Source: Chitinophagaceae bacterium (GTDB lineage Bacteria > Bacteroidota > Bacteroidia > Chitinophagales > Chitinophagaceae). Taken from it: DNA of 64,000 nt. A program made the translations under genes and the position numbers. Location of the stretch: contig JAIYAN010000016.1 in assembly GCA_027489035.1 (NCBI GenBank), positions 42,629 through 106,628 on the forward strand, in the 5' to 3' direction. Positions within the stretch are counted from its first letter, which is position 1; each line of letters begins with the position of its first letter. The notes under the pieces were generated by a model, which did not search any database, was not told the origin of the DNA, and saw nothing but the letters and a program-made list of their open reading frames with translations. Positions 44,683 to 53,000 of this stretch are shown here, one piece after another.

Positions 44683-46533
44683 ATGAAGACAATAAAACTA
44701 AACACAGCATTTTCTCTATCATTACTCTCGATAATTTTATTATTTACGGGTTGTGAGAAATATTTAGATCAACAACCCATTACTGAGATTGGACCAAAAA
44801 TGGTTTTTAGTGATGTGCCTAATACACAAAAAGCATTAGCAGGTGTGTACAGTAGATTAATGGGAGATCAAGGTTATGGCATCAGATTAAGTTTGTATTA
44901 TACAGTTGATAATGATGAAACCATGGGCCCATCAGGTAATGCTGATAACGATAGAAGAGACATGGCACGTTACGCACTTACTCCAGGTAATGCTCAATTA
45001 AATAGACCATTTCAACAATTGTTTCAAGGAATTGAGTACGCAAATATTTGTATTGCCAATATTCCTAAATCAGACATGTATAGTAATGGAACTAGCCAAC
45101 AAAAAGCACAGATGAGAAGAATGTTGGGTGAAGCACTTACATTAAGAGCGCAATTTTATTCTGAGGCAATTAGAATCTGGGGAGATTTGCCAGCGCATTT
45201 TAATCAAGCCAGTGAACAAGCTACTACTGATCAATTTCCTAGACAAACAGATAGAGACAGCTTATACGATGTTTTGTTAAACGATCTTGCCTTTGCATCA
45301 GAATTGGTTCCTTGGAAAAATGAATTGCCTACAATCGGCGACCAAATTGATGAAAGAATTACAAAAGGAGCAGTAAAAGGATTAAGAGCTAGAATCGCTT
45401 TGTTTAGAGGTGGTTATTCATTACGCAATGATGGAGTAATGAGAAGAGGTGCTAATCATTTATTTTATTACCAAATAGCAAAAGATGAATGTAATGACAT
45501 CATTCAATCTGGTCAACACAATTTAAATCCTAGTTTTAGATCATTGTGGAAAGATCAGGTATGTGGACATGCCGTTGCTGATCCTGATGGAGAATTGATG
45601 TTTCAAGCAAGTGCTTATGGGAGCGCAGCTGTACAAGATTCAAAACTTGGCTATTACAATGGCCCAAGTATGAATGGATATGGAAATAAGAGTATTAACG
45701 TTTTGCCTACGTATTTTTATTTGTTTGATTCTATGGATTTAAGAAGAGATGTAACTATTGCGCCTTATAATGTTCAAGCTGATGGTATTACAAAAACATG
45801 TGTTGGCGGTACTGCATTAAACGATGGTAAATTCAGAAGAGATTGGATCACTGGCCCTTCATTTGGACCAACCAATGCCATTCAGTATTTCAGTTTAAAA
45901 TGGCAGTTCATCAGATTTTCAGATGTATTGTTGATGTATGCAGAAGCTGACAATGAATTGAACGGACCTTCATCATCTGCATATGAAGCATTGAATAAAG
46001 TAAGAAGAAGAGGGTATGGAGTGTCGATTTCTGCACCTTCTACATTGGCTGATATTCCTTCAGGACTTTCTAAAGATGATTTCTTTAAAGTTGTTGTAAG
46101 AGAACGTTCATTAGAATTGGGTGGAGAAGGCATTAGGAAATTTGACCTTATCAGATGGAATTTGTTGAATGCTGCTATAACAGAAAATAGGAATAATATG
46201 ATTAACATGGCACAGTCATTTGCACTTACCAATCCTAGTTATATGGCACCATATCCAACGTATTCTATTTCTACCACTTTACCAACAAGCATGTTTTATT
46301 TTACGGGTACAAGAGCAGATGATATTACGATGTGGAGCAATTCATTCTACTATCCTGGATATTCTACTACTCCTGCAGGAACCACAAAAATAACTTGGGT
46401 GTCTACTTCAGTGAATACTACATTAGTTTCTCGTTATGCATCAGGCTTTACAACAGGTAAATCAGAATTATTTCCTTTCCCTCAACCAGCAGTGGATGCA
46501 AACTTTAATTTGAAACAAAACCCTGGATATTAA
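44683..46533 (+). CDS. SusD/RagB-type substrate-binding lipoprotein (616 aa)
   Basis: This is the surface glycan-binding partner of the preceding SusC. A lipobox LLFTGC gives a lipidated Cys at about residue 24, followed by EKYLDQQP, a common SusD opening. The helical TPR-like body includes EALTLRAQFYSEAIRIWGDLP, the SusD signature region, and the C-terminal RWNLLN and PFPQPAVDANFNLKQNPGY, the usual ending with Pro-x-Pro and N-Q-N-P-G-Y. Length is normal to long. Being adjacent to a SusC gene and pectinases, it most likely binds pectin oligosaccharides. Confidence 0.95.
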   Translation: MKTIKLNTAFSLSLLSIILLFTGCEKYLDQQPITEIGPKMVFSDVPNTQKALAGVYSRLMGDQGYGIRLSLYYTVDNDETMGPSGNADNDRRDMARYALTPGNAQLNRPFQQLFQGIEYANICIANIPKSDMYSNGTSQQKAQMRRMLGEALTLRAQFYSEAIRIWGDLPAHFNQASEQATTDQFPRQTDRDSLYDVLLNDLAFASELVPWKNELPTIGDQIDERITKGAVKGLRARIALFRGGYSLRNDGVMRRGANHLFYYQIAKDECNDIIQSGQHNLNPSFRSLWKDQVCGHAVADPDGELMFQASAYGSAAVQDSKLGYYNGPSMNGYGNKSINVLPTYFYLFDSMDLRRDVTIAPYNVQADGITKTCVGGTALNDGKFRRDWITGPSFGPTNAIQYFSLKWQFIRFSDVLLMYAEADNELNGPSSSAYEALNKVRRRGYGVSISAPSTLADIPSGLSKDDFFKVVVRERSLELGGEGIRKFDLIRWNLLNAAITENRNNMINMAQSFALTNPSYMAPYPTYSISTTLPTSMFYFTGTRADDITMWSNSFYYPGYSTTPAGTTKITWVSTSVNTTLVSRYASGFTTGKSELFPFPQPAVDANFNLKQNPGY

Positions 46534-46563
46534 TAAATAAATAAAAATTTAAAAATAAAAATT

Positions 46564-46959
46564 ATGAAAAAAATATTTGTAATGCTAGTGGCGTCTTTAA
46601 TGGTATCAACTTTTACATTTGCACAAACAGCAGATTCTACACAAAAAAAGGAGTTAACAAAAGAAGAAAAAGCTGCTTTGAAAGCTAAAAGTGAAGCAGA
46701 AGTAATGCAAGCATATAAAGATGCAGGTTTATCTGATGCTCAAATTGCAGCATGTAAAGAAGTGGTTGCCGCTGCAAATCAAAAAAGCAAAGATTTGCAA
46801 AAACAAACTGCATTAACGGACGCAGATAAAGCTGCTGCAAAAAAAATAATCAGCGACGAGAAAAATGCAAAGATGAAAGAAATCATGGGTGAAGAAGGAT
46901 ATCGAAAATATAATGCAACAAGAAAAAGCCAAAAGGCAAATGCGACTACACCGCAATAA
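46564..46959 (+). CDS. Small secreted alpha-helical protein of unknown function (131 aa)
   Basis: A clean signal peptide (to TFA|Q, about residue 20) precedes an Ala/Lys/Glu-rich region that should be almost entirely helical. ELTKEEKAALKAKSEAEVMQAYKDAGLSDAQIAACKEVV is followed by a second heptad-like helix and a charged tail. The overall look (LSDAQIA, MGEEGYRKY) recalls small periplasmic Spy/CpxP-like helical proteins, but I cannot assign it. It lies 30 bp after susD and ends in a strong terminator, so it is probably the third gene of the susCD operon. No catalytic motif is visible, and the one cysteine excludes an internal disulfide. Confidence 0.75.
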   Translation: MKKIFVMLVASLMVSTFTFAQTADSTQKKELTKEEKAALKAKSEAEVMQAYKDAGLSDAQIAACKEVVAAANQKSKDLQKQTALTDADKAAAKKIISDEKNAKMKEIMGEEGYRKYNATRKSQKANATTPQ

Positions 46960-46975
46960 GATTTTAATTTATTAG

Positions 46976-47007
46976 AAAAAAGCATCCAAAAAAATGGGTG
47001 CTTTTTT
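46976..47007 (+). terminator. Intrinsic terminator closing the susCD operon
   Basis: AAAAAAGCATCCA (46976-46988) pairs with TGGGTGCTTTTTT (46995-47007), one G-T pair, six-base loop. It lies 17 bp after the stop of the small helical protein. Confidence 0.87.
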
Positions 47008-47088
47008 CTTGTTTATAAACACACGTATATACTAACTCACATTGAGTTGTTGATTGATGTTGATTTTTAGTTTTTAATTTAATTTTTT

Positions 47089-49956
47089 ATGAAATCTACT
47101 TTCGCTTTATCGAAGCTTAAAAATTTTTTATGTAGCCTTACATTTTTATTTGCAATCCTTCATTCTGAAGCCCTTATGGCGCAATATGATTTAGTGGTTG
47201 CTCAAGACGGTTCCGGTAACTACAGCACTGTTCAAGCTGCAGTAAATGCTACACCTGTTGGACGTACAACACCTTATGTGATTTATATAAAAAATGGAAC
47301 CTACAATGAAAAAATCACCATTCCTTCCAACAAGCCATTCATTAAATTAGTTGGAGAAAATGTGGCACATGTTGTACTTACCTATAATGATTATGCAGCC
47401 AAACTTACCTCATGTACAAATACTGTAGGTACACAAAATTCAGCATCATTTACAATTAATGCTAATGATTTTTCTGCCGTTAATATCACATTTGAAAATA
47501 GCTTCGGAGATGGTTCTCAGGCTGTTGCTGTGCTTGCTAATGCTGACCGTTGTATATTTCTAAATTGTAGATTTTTGGCAAATCAGGATACGGTATATTT
47601 AAAAGGATCTGGATCGCCAAGAAACTATTTCAAAAATTGTTACATCGATGGAAATGTTGATTTTATTTTTGGAAGCGCCATCGCATTATTTGACTCCTGT
47701 GTGATTTATGCCAAATCAAGAACTACTGCAGGTACATCTTACATCACTGCACCAAGTACACCTAACGGTCAAGCCTATGGCTTTGTATTTAGAAATGCAC
47801 GATTGCCCAAAAACACTGGATTAACGCAATATTATTTAAGCCGCCCTTGGCCTAGTCCAGATGAAGCATCAACCCGTCAAAAAACGGTTTTCTTGAGCAG
47901 TAGAATGAGTACACACATAAGACCAGAAGGTTGGAGCATTTGGAATGCAAATACTGTTACGGCTAATTTGTATTACGGCGAATATAATAGCCGATATTTT
48001 AATGGAGCAAATCTTGATGTTTCACAAAGGCCAAGTTGGAGTTATCAGTTAAATGTTGCTGATTCATCTACGTACATTTTTTCAAATATTTTTGGAACTT
48101 GGAATCCATGTACAACTTTGCCTGAATTGTGCGGCGTTCAAAATACAAGCCTTGCCGTTTCAAATTTTAAAGGCGTTAAAGGAGCATCATCTTCACAATT
48201 CTCATGGAATGCATCATGGCCTGTTAACGGTATAGCATATACGCTATATAGAAGTGCCGACAATATTACTTATTCACCTGTTTATAATTATACAGAGCCA
48301 ACCGATTCTATGGTTAACTTTAGTTTTAACGATCCAAGTGTTCCAGTTTCAGGCGCTGCTTATTATTATTATGTTAGCGCTTCTCGTGCAGGATATTCAA
48401 CTGAAGTTTCAGATACTGTATCTATTTCGAATAAGTCTAATTTAATTGTAAACGCATCCGCGGCACTAAACTTTTGTGGCTTCAGTCAATTGCTGGGTGC
48501 ACCATCTGCTACACAAACATTCACGGTTGAAGGAGTAAATTTAACAGGTAATGTAATTGTTACCCCACCTGCGTCTTACGAAATATCTACAGACAATAAT
48601 AACTGGTTCAACGTTTCAAATCCTTTGCAATTAATTCCAATTTCTGGCAATTTAAATTCAACTACAATTTATACCCGCTTGAATTCTGCAGTTATTGGTA
48701 CATTTAATGGTAATGTAATTGTTTCTACATCTGGCGTTAATAATAATATTTTTACAATAACAGGAGTAACATATGGAGCTTCAACATCTTTTACATTGCA
48801 ACATTGGCCTTTGACTCAAAATAATATCGATAGTGCAAATGCTAGATCAGAATCTGTAATTGCTAGTACTTCCTCTTTTAGTGGATTGTACACTTCAGAT
48901 GGAACTCAGCCAACTAGTAGTCCAATCCCTTCATATTCTGGTAGGTATGGTCAGGCATTAGGTGCTAACTTGGCAGGAAACAATTGGTCTGCTGTTGGAG
49001 GCACTTTAAAAAGAAATTTTTATCAACAATTTACAGTTTCTAGTGCTCCTGATTTTCAAATAAGAGTAGACTCATTAACATTTCTTACTGATTTTTACAA
49101 TACAATTAGTAACATCAAAATGGCTGTTGTATTTTCAAAAAATGGATTTTCAACACCTGCAGATTCAACAGAATTGTTTAGTGCAATTGGGGCAGGAGGT
49201 GTTACTTTACCATTGGCAACTAGCGGAACTTTTACAAAATCGTTTACCCTTCAACGTAATGATGCAGGTCCAATAAATAAATATGCAATTTCACTAAATG
49301 GAATAGATGGAGTAACGATAAATCCAGGAGAAACCTTATCCATCAGATTGTATTTCGCTTGTGGAAGCTCAGGTACGCCTAGATTTGCTTTTTTAAAAGA
49401 TGTAATAGTTAAAGGCGTTGTATTATCTACTTTACCTTTGAATCTAACTTCATTTAATGCATACAACCAAAAAGAAAAAAATCGTTTAGTTTGGACTACA
49501 ACAAACGAACAGGATGTAACACATATAGAAATTCAAAAAAGTACCGATCAAGTTCGTTTTAAAACGATTGGGCAAGTGCCAGCAAAATTAGCAACCACAA
49601 ACAGTTATAACTATGAAGATTTACAACCTATGATTTTACAATACTATCGTTTAAAAATCAACAACCTAGATGGATCTTTTTTTTATAGTCCAATTAAAAT
49701 GGTTAAAAACGGAAATGATTTTATTCGCTTTTATCCTAATCCCGCAATTGATAAATTAACATTCGAACACGAAGTGGCATTGATGAATTCAAAAATCAGC
49801 ATTTATAATGTACTTGGAAAATTGGTTTGCTCAATTCCTGTTTCGATAGGTAATAAAAAAATAGATATTCCAACTTCTACATTGCCTAGTGGGAAATATT
49901 TTGGGGTTTATTTCAATGGTCAAATTAATAGGTCATTTAAATTCATAAAAGAATAA
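47089..49956 (+). CDS. Pectinesterase (CE8) with beta domains and T9SS type A tail (955 aa)
   Basis: A secreted, surface-anchored pectin methylesterase. Signal peptide to about residue 31 (LMA|Q). The CE8 domain (about 33-345) has GSQAVAVL, NQDTVYL (catalytic Asp about 166), GNVDFIFG (second Asp about 191) and LSRPWP (substrate Arg/Trp about 250). It is followed by an Fn3-like domain (about 350-450), a choice-of-anchor-like domain (about 455-562) and a roughly 215-residue beta-sandwich I cannot name. The typical pre-tail LPLNLTSFNAY module comes next, then a type A sorting domain starting at FYPNPAIDK (about 881). The upstream spacer contains a possible TTG-N18-TAGTTTTT promoter. It has its own transcription unit after the susCD terminator. 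Confidence 0.92.
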   Translation: MKSTFALSKLKNFLCSLTFLFAILHSEALMAQYDLVVAQDGSGNYSTVQAAVNATPVGRTTPYVIYIKNGTYNEKITIPSNKPFIKLVGENVAHVVLTYNDYAAKLTSCTNTVGTQNSASFTINANDFSAVNITFENSFGDGSQAVAVLANADRCIFLNCRFLANQDTVYLKGSGSPRNYFKNCYIDGNVDFIFGSAIALFDSCVIYAKSRTTAGTSYITAPSTPNGQAYGFVFRNARLPKNTGLTQYYLSRPWPSPDEASTRQKTVFLSSRMSTHIRPEGWSIWNANTVTANLYYGEYNSRYFNGANLDVSQRPSWSYQLNVADSSTYIFSNIFGTWNPCTTLPELCGVQNTSLAVSNFKGVKGASSSQFSWNASWPVNGIAYTLYRSADNITYSPVYNYTEPTDSMVNFSFNDPSVPVSGAAYYYYVSASRAGYSTEVSDTVSISNKSNLIVNASAALNFCGFSQLLGAPSATQTFTVEGVNLTGNVIVTPPASYEISTDNNNWFNVSNPLQLIPISGNLNSTTIYTRLNSAVIGTFNGNVIVSTSGVNNNIFTITGVTYGASTSFTLQHWPLTQNNIDSANARSESVIASTSSFSGLYTSDGTQPTSSPIPSYSGRYGQALGANLAGNNWSAVGGTLKRNFYQQFTVSSAPDFQIRVDSLTFLTDFYNTISNIKMAVVFSKNGFSTPADSTELFSAIGAGGVTLPLATSGTFTKSFTLQRNDAGPINKYAISLNGIDGVTINPGETLSIRLYFACGSSGTPRFAFLKDVIVKGVVLSTLPLNLTSFNAYNQKEKNRLVWTTTNEQDVTHIEIQKSTDQVRFKTIGQVPAKLATTNSYNYEDLQPMILQYYRLKINNLDGSFFYSPIKMVKNGNDFIRFYPNPAIDKLTFEHEVALMNSKISIYNVLGKLVCSIPVSIGNKKIDIPTSTLPSGKYFGVYFNGQINRSFKFIKE

Positions 49957-49994
49957 TAATTAAACAACAAACCATAAACAACAAACACATCATA

Positions 49995-50016
49995 CACTTG
50001 AAATCGATTGCGTAGA
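49995..50016. promoter_or_regulatory. LacI-type operator motif upstream of the giant pectate lyase
   Basis: Centred on CG at 50005-50006, right half ATTGCGTAGA (9 of 10), left half 4 of 10. It is about 80 bp upstream of the start codon. Confidence 0.5.
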
Positions 50017-50092
50017 TTAATCCCTTTTGATTTCTAGTGCTGGAAGCCTAAATATTAACTTTACAACCTAATTCAATTTGAAAATATCTTTT

Positions 50093-53000
50093 ATGTACAA
50101 ATCTATGAGGCGTTTAATTATTATTATTGTTATCTTTTTTTCTGGTGTTAATGTAATTCATGCTCAATTATTGTCTTTTCCAGGAGCTGAAGGAGCTGGA
50201 AAATTTGTGTCTGGAGGACGTGGAAATGTTTCAACAGCCCCAAAGGTTTTTGAAGTTACTTCTTTAGTAGATAATGCATCTTCAGCAAATACACCAGGTA
50301 CATTAAGGTATGCAGTTACAAATAACAGTCCTTCAGTACCTAATAGAATCATAGTTTTCAGGGTATCTGGAACCATTCGCTTGTATGCGCAATTAAATTT
50401 GAACCGTGCGAATACAACTATCGCCGGACAAACAGCCCCTGGTGGTGGCATCACCATTGCAGATTATCCAGTTTACATAAGTAATAACAATATCGTCATC
50501 AGGTATATTAGATTTAGACTTGGAGATAAAAATCAGGCCGCGGTTTTAGGTAATGATGATGCTTTTGGCGACAATGGAAGTCCCCGTCAAAAAATTATGA
50601 TAGATCATTGTACCATGAGTTGGAGCAATGATGAAGTAACTTCTATTTATGATGGAGATAGTTTATCCATTCAATGGTGTATGATGAGTGAGCCGCTTGA
50701 TTATTCATATCACGATGAAGGGGCAGGTGTTCAAAATCATGCATATGGTGGTATACAAGGTGGAAAGCATGCCTCATTACATCACAATATATATGCGCAT
50801 TGTAGAGGTAGGATGCCGCGTTTTAATGGCATAAGAGGTGGAGTACCGGATACAACTGATTTTAGGAATAATGTGTTATATAATTGGGCCGATTATAACG
50901 TTAATGGTGGCGAAGGGGGTAGTTATAATGTAGTGAATAATTATTATAAATTTGGCCCAAATACACCTTCTACAGCATCTAATGGTGTAAATAGAAGAAA
51001 CATGCTGATACAGCCGTATAGGCAAACAGGGCCGACAATTCCTTTTGGCAAATATTTTCTATCAGGAAATTTCTGCTTCAACAGCACTTCTGTAACAAAC
51101 CGCAATTGGTTAGGCGCTTCATTTGGTGGAGGCGCTTTGACGGATAGTACCAATTCAAAAGTTGTAGTGCCATTTAATTGTGTAAATATCAATACTCAAT
51201 CTGCATTAGACGCTTATCAATCTGTAATAAAAAATGCAGGTTGCAATTTGCCTTATAGAGATACTTTAGATCAACGCATTATAAATAATATCATAAATGG
51301 AACAGGAAGATTGATAGATTGCCAAGGAGGGTATCCACGTGCAACGCCTTTTACAACAAGCATAAATGCATGGCCGTTTTTGCCTACAGGATTTGCTCCT
51401 CTGGATTTTGATCGTGATGGAATGCCAGATGTTTGGGAAGCGCAAAGAGGATTGACAATCAATTCTGCTGCTGATTTAAATTTGTATACATCAACTACTG
51501 GCTATAGCAATATAGAAACTTACTTAAACGGTGACACCATAACTGCTCCGGGTATCCTAAATACTTGTGTAAGTTCAAAATCAAAATTTTCAAATAGTGA
51601 AGCCATTTGGGTGCATTTGAAAGATACTGCTTATGGGGATTACAATTCCAGTTTGTACCAAGTATCAACTGATACAAATAATTTAATTGCATCTGTATAT
51701 AGCAATAGCAATTACGAAAATTTAAATGCTTCTTATTATACTTCTAGCACAATAAGACGCACTACCGCAGGTAAACCATTTTTAAGCAGAAACATTACCA
51801 TAACATCTAGTGCTGCAGGTCCTTTTGCTGCTCCAATTTCTTTTAGAATTTACATTTCAAAAAAAGAATATGATGATTTAAGAGCTGCAGATAACACCAT
51901 CAGTAGTCTTGCTGACTTAAGAATCGCCAGATCAGAAAGCATCACTTGTTCATCAACATTGCCCACTGACTTTACGGTGATTCAACCAACCGCAACGGGT
52001 GTTTTTGGCAGTTACAGAAATGGTTATTTTATTGATTTTCAAACAGATAATTTTGGTACATTTTATATAGCAAGCAATAATGCACTTTTACCTCAAGCGG
52101 GTATTTATTACTGGATAGGAGGTACTTCAGGAAATTGGTCTACAGCTTCAAATTGGTCGTTAACAAGTGGTGGTAGCCCTGCATCAACATTCCCTGTTGC
52201 CAATGATGGTGTAGTTTTCAACACCGCAAACACGGTTACGGTAAACTATGATCCTGCCAGTCACGACATTGGGTTTTCATCTTTCTCGATTAAAAATAAT
52301 ACGCAGGTTACATTGGTAAATAATATTGCACCAGCGGGCACCAATAGAGGATTTACGATTAATAACGGAAATGCTACTGCTTATTATGAAGTAGTAGAAT
52401 CAGGCTCTTCTCTAAAATTAATAAGCAATATAAATACCGCGCATTTCTCTTTAGGTAGTGACGTACTTAGTAGCGGAAGAATGCTTTTTAATGGTCCAGT
52501 ATATTGCATCAATCAAGCCATCAATACAACATATGGTCCAAGATTAAATGCAACAACCGATTCAATGATCATCAATAATTTGTTTATCATTACATCACCA
52601 GATGCTGTTGTTCAAGGAAGCAATCCAATTGGAAATAAATTTCATTTTGGTCCTCAAGGGATCTATCAAATTGATAAAAATGGCGGGATCTATCTTTTTG
52701 GCAAATGGGACAATGGTGCTTTAATTAAAGTAACAGGATCAGGTAATTCGTTCCCTGTTTTCTGGAATGGATTTTATCCAAACGGATATCTTTTAGGTGG
52801 GTTAGAAATCAATACGCCAAATGCTAATGCAGCTACAATTACCAATTTGAATATTCCAAGCAATATTGTTTTTCAAAATAATGTTACCATCCAAAATTTG
52901 GGTACGAGTGCTGGTGTACAATTGTCTAGCAATCCAAATTTTACCATACAAGGGAATTTGGTTGTTAATAACGGCAATGTAGCTATTGCAAATAGTTCCA

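Noticed and set aside
50078..50092. TTG start for the giant pectate lyase
   Set aside because: It adds only five residues ahead of an ATG that already gives a complete signal peptide.
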